DNA of 64,000 nt from Dehalococcoidia bacterium (GCA_035310145.1 DATGEL010000039.1:1-64000); one strand, 5' to 3'; counted from the first letter of the stretch, positions 26,822 to 36,359 are shown. A program made the numbers and translations. Notes: generated by a model not told the origin, from the letters alone.

Positions 26822-28183
26822 CTACGGGAAGGCCGGGGAACGTCCTGCGCCGGCAGCGAAGGCAAGCGGCCGAGCCGCGTGAGCGGACGCGGGCGGCTGC
26901 GCGGCCAGGGGGCTCGCCTGGTACTGCGCCTCCTCTGCCCGCGCGAAGGCGAGCACGTCGTCCAGTTTCGTCGAACCGGGCGGGCCGGACATGTTTACCC
27001 CGAACAGCAGCGGCCCGTGCGTCCACTCGAGCGACAGGTTTTCGGTCACGCGGCCGGAGGGGCTGTCGTAGCCGGTGCGGAAGGCGAGCGTGAAGTCGCC
27101 CAGCATGAGCGGCGAATCGAGGTAGGTAATCGCCTCGCCTTTCGCCAGGATAATGTCCTGCCCGTCCACGATGGCGCTCGCCGGATCGGCATCGTACGCG
27201 GTGTCGATCGTGATTTGCGCCGGCGACGTGGCGGCGTCAAACGATTGGTTCGTCTCGATCAGCCGCTTCCACTGCCCGTCGACACGCTGGAGGATATCCG
27301 GCGTATCCAGGTTGCGCGCTACGAGGTTCGCAACCGAGGTAACACCGCGGTCGGGAGGCTCGTAGCCCGCGGGCGCTTGCCCTGCGGGAAGATCGAGCGC
27401 CACGAGCTGCTGGAGCGCGGCGGCACGCTCCGCTTCGCTCGCGGGCGGCGGCACGGTGGGCGAAGCGAAGTCCGGCGGCGGCACTGCGGTTTCCCGGCGC
27501 CCGATCTGCAGCGCCAGCGCGGCAACCTGCTCCGGCGTGATCTTCGTGGGATCGAGGCTGACGTCGAATTCAAAGCCGATCCGGCCCTGCTGCCAGCGCA
27601 CCAGGTAGTACGCCGACCTGCCGAACAGGCCGAGAGCCATCTTGCCGCGCCAGGTCATCGTCGCATCGCCCAGCTTCAGCCCCAGGTCGACGGCGTCGAC
27701 GCCGGCGCCGCCCGAGTTCGGCGAATAGGCGGCGCCGCGGACGAACTCGCGCGCGGCATCGGCGTCACGCATCAGATACAGCAGCAGCGCGTCCGGCGAG
27801 AGCGGCGCCAGCAGATCGGCAGCGGAGAGCGGCTGCTGAAGCAAGACGATCAGGCCGGCGCTCGTGTTCTGTTGGAAGGCGGAGAGGGGATCGGCGCGAT
27901 CGAAGCCGAAGGTCACCGCCGTGGCCGCCGAGACGCTCCCCGGCGTGTAGTCGGCGGCGAGATCGACGCGGGTGAGCAGGTACGGCGCCAGGCGGGTGAC
28001 CGCCTCCTCCGGCGAGAGCGCGACGGCCCCGCCCTGCGCCGAGAGCCTGTCTGGGCGGCCGGCAAACGGCAGCGTGGCGAGCAGCATTGCCAGCAGCAGA
28101 GCGGCGCGCCTGCCCGCGCGGCGCGAGCGCCAAAACCGGACGAGAGGGGGGGCGCCGGCCGCTCGCTGGCCGCTTACCTGCAT
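26822..28183 (-). CDS. Large secreted protein, function unknown
   Basis: The 453-residue product starts at ATG 28183 with AAGGAG eight bases upstream. It has an arginine-rich N-terminus followed by the hydrophobic signal AALLLAMLLATLPFAG and an exported mature region. That region contains repeated hydrophobic/polar alternation and Pro/Ala-rich linkers. No catalytic motif or family is seen. The C-terminal 40 residues are Ala/Pro-rich. It may be a cell-surface protein. Confidence 0.7.
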   Translation of the reverse strand: MQVSGQRAAGAPPLVRFWRSRRAGRRAALLLAMLLATLPFAGRPDRLSAQGGAVALSPEEAVTRLAPYLLTRVDLAADYTPGSVSAATAVTFGFDRADPLSAFQQNTSAGLIVLLQQPLSAADLLAPLSPDALLLYLMRDADAAREFVRGAAYSPNSGGAGVDAVDLGLKLGDATMTWRGKMALGLFGRSAYYLVRWQQGRIGFEFDVSLDPTKITPEQVAALALQIGRRETAVPPPDFASPTVPPPASEAERAAALQQLVALDLPAGQAPAGYEPPDRGVTSVANLVARNLDTPDILQRVDGQWKRLIETNQSFDAATSPAQITIDTAYDADPASAIVDGQDIILAKGEAITYLDSPLMLGDFTLAFRTGYDSPSGRVTENLSLEWTHGPLLFGVNMSGPPGSTKLDDVLAFARAEEAQYQASPLAAQPPASAHAARPLAFAAGAGRSPAFP

Positions 28184-28361
28184 GACCGCGCTCCTTCCGG
28201 CGGGTGAAGGTTGCGCGATTGTTCCCCCGCGGCGCGGCATCTGTCAACCGGGCCAGAGCCGAGGATCGCCCCGCTCGCCCATACATAGATGCCTGGAGAT
28301 CCACCAGTGGCGACAAGCGTGTGGGAGAAAGGGGCGGGGGAGTGCAGGCCCACGCCGCGCC

Positions 28362-29348
28362 TCAGCTCTTCAGCTTCTTCACCTCTTCGATCAGCGGCGG
28401 CATCACCTGCTTGTAGTCGGCGACCACGGCGAAGCGCGCCACCTTGACCATATTGGCGTCCGGGTCCTTGTTGATCGCCACGATGTTCTTCGAGCCGGAC
28501 ATACCCGCCATGTGCTGGCTGGCGCCGGAGATCGCCACGGCGATGTAGAGGTCCGGGCTCACCGTCGTGCCCGTGAGGCCAACCTGCTTCGAGGGCGGAT
28601 ACCAGCCCAGGTCGCAGGCGGCGCGGCTGGCGCCCGCGGCGCCGCCCAGCACGGCCGCAAGCTGCTCGATCACCTGGAAGCCGTCCGGCGAGCCCAGGCC
28701 GCGCCCGCCGCTGACGACGACATCGGCGTCCTCCAGCCGCACGCCCTCGGCCTTCGCCTTCTCCTGGCCCAGCACCTTCGTGCGCACGTTCTGGCCGGAA
28801 ACAGCCACGTTCACGACCTCGGCCGCGCGGCCGGCCGCCGGCTCCAGCGGCTCCTGCGACTTCGCCTTGATCGTGGCGACCACCGGCAGCTTCACGGGCG
28901 AGAGCACGGCGCGCGCGTTGCCGCCGTAGGCGGCGCGGGTCAGGTGCGGCACGCCGCCCTCCACGCTGACCTCGACCGTGTCCATCGAGACGCCGGTATC
29001 GAGGCGGAAGGCCAGGCGCGGCGCCAGGTCGCGGCCGATGCTCGACTGCGCCAGCAGCACCAGCGCCGGGTTCGCCTGCCTGACGATGCCCTCGACCACC
29101 GGCAGCCAGGCGTCGTTCTGATAGGGCGCCAGGCCCGCGTCGTCGGCCACGTAGACCGTGTCCGCGCCGAGCGGGCCGGTTTCGCCGGCATGGCCGGAGA
29201 CGCCGCTGCCCAGCAGCGCCACCGCGACCTTGCCGCCCAGGCCGCCCTCGACCAGCCGGTGCGCCAGGCCGAGCATCTCGGCCGTCGTGCCGGAGACGGC
29301 GCCCTCATGAATCTCCCCGACGACCAGCACCCCGTTTTCGTTCGCCAT
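28362..29348 (-). CDS. etfA: Electron transfer flavoprotein alpha subunit
   Basis: The 328-residue FAD-binding subunit has the N-terminal ETF domain and the C-terminal FAD domain. The latter has [48 protein letters not shown] and the signature [10 protein letters not shown], followed by [13 protein letters not shown]. It forms a dimer with EtfB (54 bases upstream) and shuttles electrons from acyl-CoA dehydrogenases. ATG 29348 matches the family N-terminus. Longer starts are unsupported. Confidence 0.96.
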   Translation of the reverse strand: MANENGVLVVGEIHEGAVSGTTAEMLGLAHRLVEGGLGGKVAVALLGSGVSGHAGETGPLGADTVYVADDAGLAPYQNDAWLPVVEGIVRQANPALVLLAQSSIGRDLAPRLAFRLDTGVSMDTVEVSVEGGVPHLTRAAYGGNARAVLSPVKLPVVATIKAKSQEPLEPAAGRAAEVVNVAVSGQNVRTKVLGQEKAKAEGVRLEDADVVVSGGRGLGSPDGFQVIEQLAAVLGGAAGASRAACDLGWYPPSKQVGLTGTTVSPDLYIAVAISGASQHMAGMSGSKNIVAINKDPDANMVKVARFAVVADYKQVMPPLIEEVKKLKS

Positions 29349-29402
29349 CTGTCGTTGTTCCTCGTCGAATTCTGCGTTGCGCATGGCCCGTTGGCCGCGG
29401 CG

Positions 29403-30197
29403 CTAGATCAGCTTCGCCTCGCGCAGCTTGCGCGCCAGGTTCACGGCCTGCTCGGCCGGCGTGTCGCCCTCGATGATCTCGACCTTCGAGTCGTTCACGG
29501 GCACGAATAGCTTCTCCAGCTTCAGGCGCGGCTGCAGATCGGCGGCGCCGAGGCCCAGGTCCGCCGGCGTGTAGGTCGTGACCTGTTTGCGGGCGGCCAT
29601 CATGATCTGGCGCAGCTGCGGGTAGCGCGGGTCGCCCAGCTCGTTGCTGACCGTGACCACCGCCGGCAGCGAGCTTTCCACCGTCTCAAAGCCGTCCTGC
29701 AATACCCGCTCGACCTTGACGCCGCCGTTCGTCGCCGTCACGCTCTTGGTCACGGTGAGCGCGGGCAGGCCGAGGATCTCGGCGATGCCGGAGGGCACGA
29801 CGCCCTGGTCCCAGTCCGCCGCCTGGCGGCCGGTGATGATCAGCTGATAGTCGCCGATCTTCTGGATCGCCGCGGCCAGCACCTTCGCGGTGACGAACGC
29901 GTCGGCGTCCTCGAGCGCGGGGTCGGAGACGAGCACGCCCTCATCGGCGCCCATCGCCAGGCCGTGCTTGATCGCGTCGCGGGCGCTGGCCTGGCCCATC
30001 GAAAGCACGGTGATCTTGCCTTCGCCCTGCACGTCCTTGATGCGCAGCGCCGCCTCCACCGCCTGCGCGTCGAAGGGGCTGATCACCGGCGCCACGCCCT
30101 GCGCGGGCACGACCTTGTTGGTCGCGGCGTCCACCTTGAACGCCGCGGCCGGTGTCTCGGGGTCGGGTACCTGCTTGACGCATACGATGATGTTCAC
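29403..30197 (-). CDS. etfB: Electron transfer flavoprotein beta subunit
   Basis: The 264-residue AMP-binding subunit begins MNIIVCVKQVPDPETPAAAF. It contains DAQAVEAALRIKD, the AMP-site region LIITGRQAADWDQGVVPSGI, and the recognition-loop part VTVSNELGDPRYPQLRQIMMA that docks to dehydrogenases. GTG start has AGGAGG upstream. It lies between a NuoF-like gene and etfA on one strand, suggesting a shared operon. Confidence 0.96.
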   Translation of the reverse strand: MNIIVCVKQVPDPETPAAAFKVDAATNKVVPAQGVAPVISPFDAQAVEAALRIKDVQGEGKITVLSMGQASARDAIKHGLAMGADEGVLVSDPALEDADAFVTAKVLAAAIQKIGDYQLIITGRQAADWDQGVVPSGIAEILGLPALTVTKSVTATNGGVKVERVLQDGFETVESSLPAVVTVSNELGDPRYPQLRQIMMAARKQVTTYTPADLGLGAADLQPRLKLEKLFVPVNDSKVEIIEGDTPAEQAVNLARKLREAKLI

Positions 30198-30350
30198 GAG
30201 TCAGGTCCTCCTGAGTGCTTCCTCGCAGTGTGGAGACCGTCGCCCATGCCGCGGCGGCCCGGCGCGCAAACGGCGGCAGGCGATGGAAGCGGATTACTTC
30301 CATAATCATCGCCCGCCGCCCGCTTAGACGCCATCCGCGGCCGCTGCACG

Positions 30351-31715
30351 CTACCTGGCGCCGTACGACCAGTCCGGCTGCTTGTGCACGTAGTTCTCGT
30401 CGAAGCGGAAGCCGCCTTCCGGCAGATAGGCGGTCATCTTGGGGATCGCGATCTCGTGGCGCAGGGCGCAGCGGCGCTCCAGGTGCGCCTGGAACTCTTC
30501 GGGAAAGGCCGCCAGCATCGCGGCCGTGACGATCGCCTCCTCCGAGGCGAGGAAGCAGCGGGCGGCGTTCGTCACCCAGGTCGAGGCCGCGTGGATCTCG
30601 TCGAGATCGTGCGCCTCGGCCTCGCCGGCCAGCAGCCGCTCCAGCCGCTCGGTGATCCAGCGCGAGCCGGTCTTGCACGGCGGGCACTGGTTGCACGACT
30701 CGACGTAGAGGAAGCGCGAGAAGGCGTAGAGCACCTGCACCATGCAGGCGCTGTCGTCGTAGGCCACGAAGCCGCCCGAGCCGAGGCCCGAGCCCGCGGC
30801 GCGCATGCTGTCGAACGAGAGCGGCGTATCCCACTGTGGCGGCGTCAGCACCGCGCCGGCGCCGGGCAGCACCGCCTTGAGCCGGCGGCCGGGCGCTGGC
30901 CCGCCGGCCAGCTCGAACAGCAGGTAGCCCAGCGTCTGCCCCAGCGGCAGCTCGACGATCTGCGGGCGCTGCACGTCGCCCGAGATCGTGAAGATCATCG
31001 TGCCCGGCGTGTCGGCGCTGCCGATGCCGCGGAACCAGTCCGCGCCGTTGCGCAGGATCTGCGTCACGTGCGCCAGCGTCTCCACGTTGTTCACCACCGT
31101 CGGGTGGGCGAGCGTGTCGCTCGGGCCGCCGTACGCGCCGCTGAACAGGCCGTGCAGGCGCGGCGGGAAGACCCGCGGTAACGGCAACCCGCCCTCGATC
31201 ACCTCCAGCAGCGCCTTCTCCTCACCGAAGAGGTATTCATCCGGGCCGAGCACCAGCTCGATCGCTCCGACCAGCGTCGTGCGCTCGCGCAGCTCGGCAA
31301 GCGCCCGCTCCAGCGCCGCCACTTCCGGCTCGAACTGCCGCTTGGTGCAGAGGTAGGCCGTGCGCGCGCTCAGTGCGAAGCGCGCGATCGCCAGCCCTTC
31401 GATCACCTGGTACGGATTCATGCGCAGCAGGTAGCGGTCCTTGAACGTGCCCGGCTCGCCCTCGGCGCCGTTGGCACAGACGTAGCGCGTCGTCGCCGGA
31501 TCGTTGTGCACGCCCGCCCACTTCGTCGCCGTCGGGAAGCCGGCGCCGCCGCGGCCGCGCAGGCCGGCTCGCCGCAGCTCCGCGATCACGGCGTCGGGGC
31601 CGAGCTGCTGCGCCCGTGCGAAGGCCGCGCCGCCGCCGCGGGCAAGGTAGGCATCGAGCGACTCGACGGGCGTGCTGTCCGGCAGCAGGATGCGGGTCAG
31701 GGGTTGAACGGCCAT
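30351..31715 (-). CDS. NuoF-like NADH dehydrogenase flavoprotein subunit
   Basis: The 454-residue protein matches the FMN- and NADH-binding 51-kDa subunit of complex I and related diaphorases. It has LRGRGGAGFPTATKWAG, ANGAEGEPGTFKDRYL, DEYLFGEEKALLEVIEG and the Fe-S motif SCNQCPPCKTGS with the fourth Cys in ARCFLA. No NuoE or NuoG partner is encoded nearby. Instead etfB and etfA follow within 153 bases. This suggests a NADH-linked ETF oxidoreductase rather than complex I, an inference from gene order. Confidence 0.9.
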   Translation of the reverse strand: MAVQPLTRILLPDSTPVESLDAYLARGGGAAFARAQQLGPDAVIAELRRAGLRGRGGAGFPTATKWAGVHNDPATTRYVCANGAEGEPGTFKDRYLLRMNPYQVIEGLAIARFALSARTAYLCTKRQFEPEVAALERALAELRERTTLVGAIELVLGPDEYLFGEEKALLEVIEGGLPLPRVFPPRLHGLFSGAYGGPSDTLAHPTVVNNVETLAHVTQILRNGADWFRGIGSADTPGTMIFTISGDVQRPQIVELPLGQTLGYLLFELAGGPAPGRRLKAVLPGAGAVLTPPQWDTPLSFDSMRAAGSGLGSGGFVAYDDSACMVQVLYAFSRFLYVESCNQCPPCKTGSRWITERLERLLAGEAEAHDLDEIHAASTWVTNAARCFLASEEAIVTAAMLAAFPEEFQAHLERRCALRHEIAIPKMTAYLPEGGFRFDENYVHKQPDWSYGAR

Positions 31716-31801
31716 GGCGAAACGTCCTCACACTTCAGCCGGCACTGCGGAACGGTCGCGCAGTTCAGGATATGGCCGGCGGATGGAAAGCCGGCTCATC
31801 C

Positions 31802-32215
31802 TCAGGTGGAGGCGCGCGCCGCCGGCAGAATGAGCGTCACCGGCGCGATGCCGGCCCGCACGACCTCGGCCGCCACGCTGCGCCGCGTGAAGCCGGCCCA
31901 GCCGGTGCGGCCGTGGGTCGACATCACGATCAGGTCGGGGTGCTCTGCGCGCGCGGCTTCGAGGATGCCGGCCGCGGGATCGTTGGCGAGCTGGATGCGG
32001 CGGCGCACCAAGATCCCGGTCAGCTTCGCGCTCGCAGCGGCCAGGACGCGCTCGAGCGCCTGATCTTCGTCGCGGGCCTGTCCCCTGGTCTCGGGGTCGG
32101 GGCCAACACAGAGCAGCACAACTTCGGCGTGCAGCCCGCTCGCCAGCCAGCGCGCCACGGGCACCGCGGCGGCCGCCGTCTCAGATCCGTCAACGGGAAC
32201 CATGATCGTGGTCAT
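31802..32215 (-). CDS. Universal stress protein family
   Basis: The 137-residue UspA fold starts MTTIMVPVDGSETA and ends with the nucleotide-binding motif STHGRTGWAGFTRRSVA, then APVTLILP. AAGGA precedes ATG 32215. The frame is open 71 codons further upstream, with an arginine-rich segment ending EYLVELPRGPGG. An extended form is possible but unlike the family. It lies between the NuoF-like gene and the plus-strand island, with no obvious functional link. Confidence 0.88.
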   Translation of the reverse strand: MTTIMVPVDGSETAAAAVPVARWLASGLHAEVVLLCVGPDPETRGQARDEDQALERVLAAASAKLTGILVRRRIQLANDPAAGILEAARAEHPDLIVMSTHGRTGWAGFTRRSVAAEVVRAGIAPVTLILPAARAST

Positions 32216-32630
32216 GCTGTCATCCTTGCCGTCGCCGATCGCGCTGCCGGTGCCGCCCGGACCGCGCGGAAGCTCCACCAGATACTCGCCGCCGCCGGGG
32301 TTCAGCTCGCCGGAGCCGACCGGCCTCGCGCGGCGCCGCCTCGCCTCCGAGGCGCGCCGCTGGCGTTCCAGATTGGTACGCACGTCGTCCGATCGGGGTG
32401 AGCGTGGGGCGTCTGGTTGATCAGGCATCGCATGACCTCAGGGCTATGCGCGAGCGAGGCATTGGTATCGTCGCGAGATATACAGTGCGCCGGACGGCCA
32501 GCCCCGGCAAGCGGGCTAAGGCGGACTGCGCTGTCTGGATCTGCCCGACAGACAGACGGAGGGCCCATCGGCATATCATGTCGCGATTGGATATCGGCGG
32601 ATTGGGTCACCGATCGAGGAGTGTGTTGCC

Positions 32631-33032
32631 ATGTCAGAGCGTGTGCCGGCCTACGTACGCGAGCACGGGCCGCTTGAGCTGCCGGTGCGTGTGCTGCGTT
32701 TCGGCAACGAGATCGCCCGGCTGCGGAAGGAGCCCGGCTGGCAAAAGAGCAACCGCCTGGCCCGGACACTGGCCAAAGAAGGCGGCCTCTCGGTCGTTCT
32801 GTCGCTGATGAAGGCGGGCGCGATCGTGCAGGAGCACCACGCCGAAGGACCGGTGACGCTGCAGTGCCTGGAGGGACGGATGCGGCTGCACACCGCGGGC
32901 CACCCGATCGACCTCCTGTCGGGCGAGATGGTCGTGCTCGACGGGAAGTTGCCGCACCGCCACGAGGCGCTCACGGATTGCGCTGTGCTGCTGCTCGTCT
33001 CGCGGGCCGCTGAGAGCACGACGCCCGCCTGA
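32631..33032 (+). CDS. Cupin-domain protein
   Basis: The 133-residue protein places a cupin barrel at about residues 55-125, with LMKAGAIVQEHHAEGPVTLQ (HH of motif 1) and LDGKLPHRHEALTD (His of motif 2). The N-terminal part is charged and helical (EIARLRKEPGWQKSNR). Metal binding is likely, but the role is unknown; similar proteins are linked to stress or polarity sensing. It opens a short plus-strand island with a small hypothetical gene and a PIN toxin. Confidence 0.78.
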   Translation: MSERVPAYVREHGPLELPVRVLRFGNEIARLRKEPGWQKSNRLARTLAKEGGLSVVLSLMKAGAIVQEHHAEGPVTLQCLEGRMRLHTAGHPIDLLSGEMVVLDGKLPHRHEALTDCAVLLLVSRAAESTTPA

Positions 33033-33089
33033 CCGGACCGGTCCCGCCGGGTGCGTGCACGATCGTGCGGCATGTACGAGGAAGGTGCG

Positions 33090-33365
33090 ATGACGCCCCG
33101 TGCAGCTTCACCGACGCCCGCGGTCACGACCATGCGGCCCAGCGTCGCGGGCGGACGCGGCGCCGGGCCGTACCGCCTGTTCGACGAGCCCGGCTACGAA
33201 CTGCCGGACGGCCCGACGCACCAGCCGGGCGTGATGCCCGGCCGGCACCACGAACCGTTGCGCACGCCCTTCGGCGATGCCGGCGTGCCGGGCACCGGCC
33301 GCGAGCGCAACGTGACCGACCTCGATCTGCACCGCAACCGTCATCGCACCGGGCGCCGTCGCTGA
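33090..33365 (+). CDS. Small hypothetical protein
   Basis: The 91-residue product starts at ATG 33090 behind GAGGAAGG. It is rich in Pro, Gly and Arg, with YRLFDEPGYELPDGPTHQPG and a basic tail (LDLHRNRHRTGRRR). No family is recognised, and low complexity makes it only moderately convincing. Its 3' end overlaps, in another frame, the conserved upstream part of the antitoxin-like frame. One of the two may therefore be damaged. Confidence 0.4.
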   Translation: MTPRAASPTPAVTTMRPSVAGGRGAGPYRLFDEPGYELPDGPTHQPGVMPGRHHEPLRTPFGDAGVPGTGRERNVTDLDLHRNRHRTGRRR

Positions 33366-33429
33366 AACGGATGGCAGCCTGCGAAGCGGCGAGCGCTGCC
33401 TTCTGACCGAAAACGGCGTCGCACTCGCC

Positions 33430-33621
33430 GTGCTCTCGCCGGCGCCGAAGCCCACGCCAGCGCGCGGGCGTGGCCGGCGGCGCAAACGCGATGATGAGCA
33501 CGCCTCACAAGACGCCATCCTGTCGATCATCGGAATGTTCAAGGATCCTGAAGGGCCAACTGACGTTTCGGCTAACAAGCACAAGTACCTGGCCGAGGCC
33601 TACATGCCGAAAACCACATGA
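33430..33621 (+). CDS. Antitoxin-like protein paired with PIN toxin, start uncertain
   Basis: From GTG 33430 the frame encodes 63 residues that end DVSANKHKYLAEAYMPKTT, a typical toxin-binding tail. Codons upstream in the same frame (33367-33429) read TDGSLRSGERCLLTENGVALA. This resembles the DNA-binding half of Phd/VapB-like antitoxins (GERxxLTxNGxPVAVL). That frame has no ATG or GTG before the TGA at 33313, so the real N-terminus is missing or shifted. The stop overlaps the PIN gene start by four bases, the normal antitoxin-toxin arrangement. Confidence 0.5.
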   Translation: MLSPAPKPTPARGRGRRRKRDDEHASQDAILSIIGMFKDPEGPTDVSANKHKYLAEAYMPKTT

Positions 33622-34067
33622 ACCCACGTGGAGAGCCACATCCACGGCGGGTGTTCGTCGATAGCTCAGCCTACTATGCCGTATCAGCGGAACGCGACGC
33701 GAACCACCGCACCGCCCAGGCGATGCTCACATCGCTCGTTCGCCGCAACGCCACCATGTTTACCACGCGCTATATTCTCGCCGAGGCCCATGCGTTGGTC
33801 ATCAATCGCCTCCGCAATACTCGTGGCGGCGCCGATCTGCTCCGCCGCATCGAGGCGAGTGCCAACACCACCATCGTTCCTGTCACCGACAGTGACGAGG
33901 CGCGGGCTCGGGTGATCATCGAACGATACGACGATCACCTCTTCACCCTGACCGACGCGATCAACTTCGCCGTCATGGAGCGGCCGGGGTTGACCTACGC
34001 GTTTTCCTTCGACAGCGACTTCGCCGCGTTCGGCTTCACGGCGCTCGCGTTCGATTTGCTGCGCTGA
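33618..34067 (+). CDS. PIN-domain ribonuclease toxin (VapC-like)
   Basis: The 149-residue PIN domain shows the acidic triad region VFVDSSAYYAV (first Asp), TRYILAEAHALVINR (Glu), and LFTLTDAINFAVME with AFSFDSDFAAFGF (last Asp residues). Such proteins cleave tRNA or rRNA and are held inactive by a cognate antitoxin. It overlaps the antitoxin-like gene by four bases. The island sits between genes of a fatty-acid oxidation region, consistent with later insertion. Confidence 0.85.
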   Translation: MNPRGEPHPRRVFVDSSAYYAVSAERDANHRTAQAMLTSLVRRNATMFTTRYILAEAHALVINRLRNTRGGADLLRRIEASANTTIVPVTDSDEARARVIIERYDDHLFTLTDAINFAVMERPGLTYAFSFDSDFAAFGFTALAFDLLR

Positions 34068-34080
34068 AGGGCGCCGGCCC

Positions 34081-36330
34081 TCAGTCGCCCGCCGCCGGCT
34101 CTTTGACCGCGACCTCGAGCAGCTCCGAGATCTCCATCGCCTTGAGGCGGCCGCTCTCTTCCGGCTGCACGGCGGGGATCGCGTCCTCGAACATCTGGAT
34201 GCAGAAGGGGCAGGCCACGGCCACCACGTCGGCGCCGGTGGCGATCGCCTCTTCCGCCCGCACCTGGTTGACGCGCCGGCCCTTGTGTTCTTCAAGCCAG
34301 ATCATGCCGCCGCCCGCGCCGCAGCAGTAGCCCTGCTGCCGGTTGCGCGGCATCTCCACCAGCTCCAGCTCCGGAATCGCTTCGAGGACCTGACGCGGCG
34401 CCTCGTAAACGCCGTTGTGGCGGCCGAGATAGCAGGAATCGTGGAAGGTGACGCGCTGGCCGAAGGCGTTCTTCGGCTTCAGCTTGCCCTGCGCGATCAG
34501 CTCTTGCAGGAACTGCGAGTGGTGTGTGACCTCGAGCTGCACGCCGTAGTCCGGGTACTCGTTCCTGAACGTGTTGAAGCAGTGCGGACAGTGCGTGATC
34601 ACTTTCTTGACGTTCAGCGCCTTGAACAGCTCGCCGTTGGCCTGCACCTGCATCTGGAACAAGAACTCGTTGCCCAGCCGCCGCGCCGGGTCGCCGTTGC
34701 AGGTCTCCTGTGCGCCGAGCACGCCGAAGTCCACGCCCGCGTCCATGAGCAGACGGATGATCGCCTGCGTGATCGGCACGTTGCGATCCACCAGCGCGCC
34801 GGTGCAGCCGACCCAGTAGAGATACTCCTGCTCACCCGTATACTCGGGCACCTGCATGTTCTCCATCCAGGTCGTGCGCTGGAGCTGCGTGCCGCGCCAG
34901 GGGTGGCCGCGCTGCTCGATGTTCTGCAAGGCGGCCTGCGCCGTGGCGGGAATCGAGCCCCGGTCCATGACGAGATGGCGGCGGAAATCGACGATCGTGG
35001 GCACGTGCTCGATGAAGACGGGGCAGGCCTCCATGCAGGCACCGCAGGTGCGGCAGGCCCAGAGCTGCTCCTCGGCGATCGTCTCGCCGACCAGCGCCCT
35101 CGCCGGTTCCGGCGGCTTCTGGCCGTGCTCCAGCGCACCGGCGATGCCCGGCCCGAACTCGCTCATGTAGTTGCGCAGGTTCTGCACGATCGACATGGGC
35201 GAGAGCGGTTGCCCGGCGATATGCGAAGGACAGTTGTCCGAACAGCGCCCGCAACGCACGCAGACGTCCGTCTCGAAGAGCTGCTTCCAGCTCAGGTCTT
35301 GCAGCTTGGCCGCGCCGAAGGTCGCGTCCTCGGCCAGCTCAGCGTTCTCGTCCAGCAGGTTGGCCGGGTAGCTGAGCCGGCCGTACGGCTGCAGCGTCTT
35401 GAAGAAGCCGTTCGTCGGCGCCAAGAAGATGTGGCCGAGCTTGGTCCAGGCGATCAGCCCCAGCCACAAGAAGGCCGCGGGCATGTGCGTCCACCAGGAG
35501 AGCCGGTGCAGGTTCTCCTCCAGGTCGACGCTGGCGCCGAGCCCGTTCATGATCTTGCCCACGGCCCAGCCGGCCGGCGCCCAGTGCGACCAGGCGCCAT
35601 GGCCGTTGCGCAGCTCCGTGGCGCCGATGCGGAAGCCCTGCTGCAGGATGCCGGTGAGCAGGATGAAGCCGAGCAGGCCGAGGATCGCCTGGTCCTCCGG
35701 GCGCATATCCCACTGCAGGCGCGGCTTCTTGGAGAGGTAGCGCCGCCAGAAGGCCATGCCCACGCCGAGCAGGCCGATCAGGCCGAAGAGGTCGCCGAAC
35801 AGCTTGTAGCCGAGGTAGAACTGCCCGCGCAGGAACGACTCGCCGGAGATCGGCACCCAGATCTCGTGATCGATCAGGATCAGGTTGGTGACGATGAACA
35901 GGGCGACGATGCTGGAGTAGATGCAGGTGTGGAAGACGGCGGCGTAGGGGTCGCGCAGCACGCGCTGCGAGGAGGCGCCGCGGGCGAAGGCGTTTCTCAG
36001 CCGGCGGGCGATCGCGTTGGTGCGCAGGTCTTTGCGGCCGATGCGGTAGAGGCGGATGCGCCGGTAGGGCACGTAGAGCAGCACGGAGACGAGCGCGGCC
36101 AGGAAGAGGTAGATCACCCAGCCGCCGACGATGTTCCATTCGAAGATGCGGTGCGGCGTGTTCTCGGCGACGCCGTCGTTCTTGACCGCGGCGGCGACCG
36201 CCGTGCCGCCCGCCAGCAACGCGATCACCGCGCCCGCGGCCAGCCCGTTGAGGCGCAGCCCACGCTGCTCACGTTCCGGCGTGGCCGGCGACGGCGAACG
36301 CTCGTCTGCCTGTCTCGGTTCATCAGCCAT
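34081..36330 (-). CDS. Membrane Fe-S oxidoreductase, ETF:quinone oxidoreductase type (EMO/HdrD-like)
   Basis: The 749-residue protein fuses a NarI-like membrane domain with a soluble iron-sulfur part. The membrane domain has about six helices from residue 25 to 320 and several His that could bind haem b. The soluble part has two 4Fe-4S motifs, CVRCGRCSDNCP and CRTCGACMEACP, and two CCG domains (GCTGALVDRN, HCPHCFNTFRNEYPD, FHDSCYLGRHN and GYCCGAGGGMIW). This is the layout of the EMO-type ETF:(mena)quinone oxidoreductase. It would pass electrons from reduced EtfAB to the quinone pool. The acyl-CoA synthetase gene lies upstream on the same strand. Confidence 0.88.
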   Translation of the reverse strand: MADEPRQADERSPSPATPEREQRGLRLNGLAAGAVIALLAGGTAVAAAVKNDGVAENTPHRIFEWNIVGGWVIYLFLAALVSVLLYVPYRRIRLYRIGRKDLRTNAIARRLRNAFARGASSQRVLRDPYAAVFHTCIYSSIVALFIVTNLILIDHEIWVPISGESFLRGQFYLGYKLFGDLFGLIGLLGVGMAFWRRYLSKKPRLQWDMRPEDQAILGLLGFILLTGILQQGFRIGATELRNGHGAWSHWAPAGWAVGKIMNGLGASVDLEENLHRLSWWTHMPAAFLWLGLIAWTKLGHIFLAPTNGFFKTLQPYGRLSYPANLLDENAELAEDATFGAAKLQDLSWKQLFETDVCVRCGRCSDNCPSHIAGQPLSPMSIVQNLRNYMSEFGPGIAGALEHGQKPPEPARALVGETIAEEQLWACRTCGACMEACPVFIEHVPTIVDFRRHLVMDRGSIPATAQAALQNIEQRGHPWRGTQLQRTTWMENMQVPEYTGEQEYLYWVGCTGALVDRNVPITQAIIRLLMDAGVDFGVLGAQETCNGDPARRLGNEFLFQMQVQANGELFKALNVKKVITHCPHCFNTFRNEYPDYGVQLEVTHHSQFLQELIAQGKLKPKNAFGQRVTFHDSCYLGRHNGVYEAPRQVLEAIPELELVEMPRNRQQGYCCGAGGGMIWLEEHKGRRVNQVRAEEAIATGADVVAVACPFCIQMFEDAIPAVQPEESGRLKAMEISELLEVAVKEPAAGD

Positions 36331-36359
36331 GATCACGCTCGCGTGGCCTCACCCCCTGG

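Noticed and set aside
32216-32428. 71-residue N-terminal extension of the universal stress protein
   Set aside because: The arginine-rich extension is unlike UspA proteins, and a good AAGGA site precedes ATG 32215.
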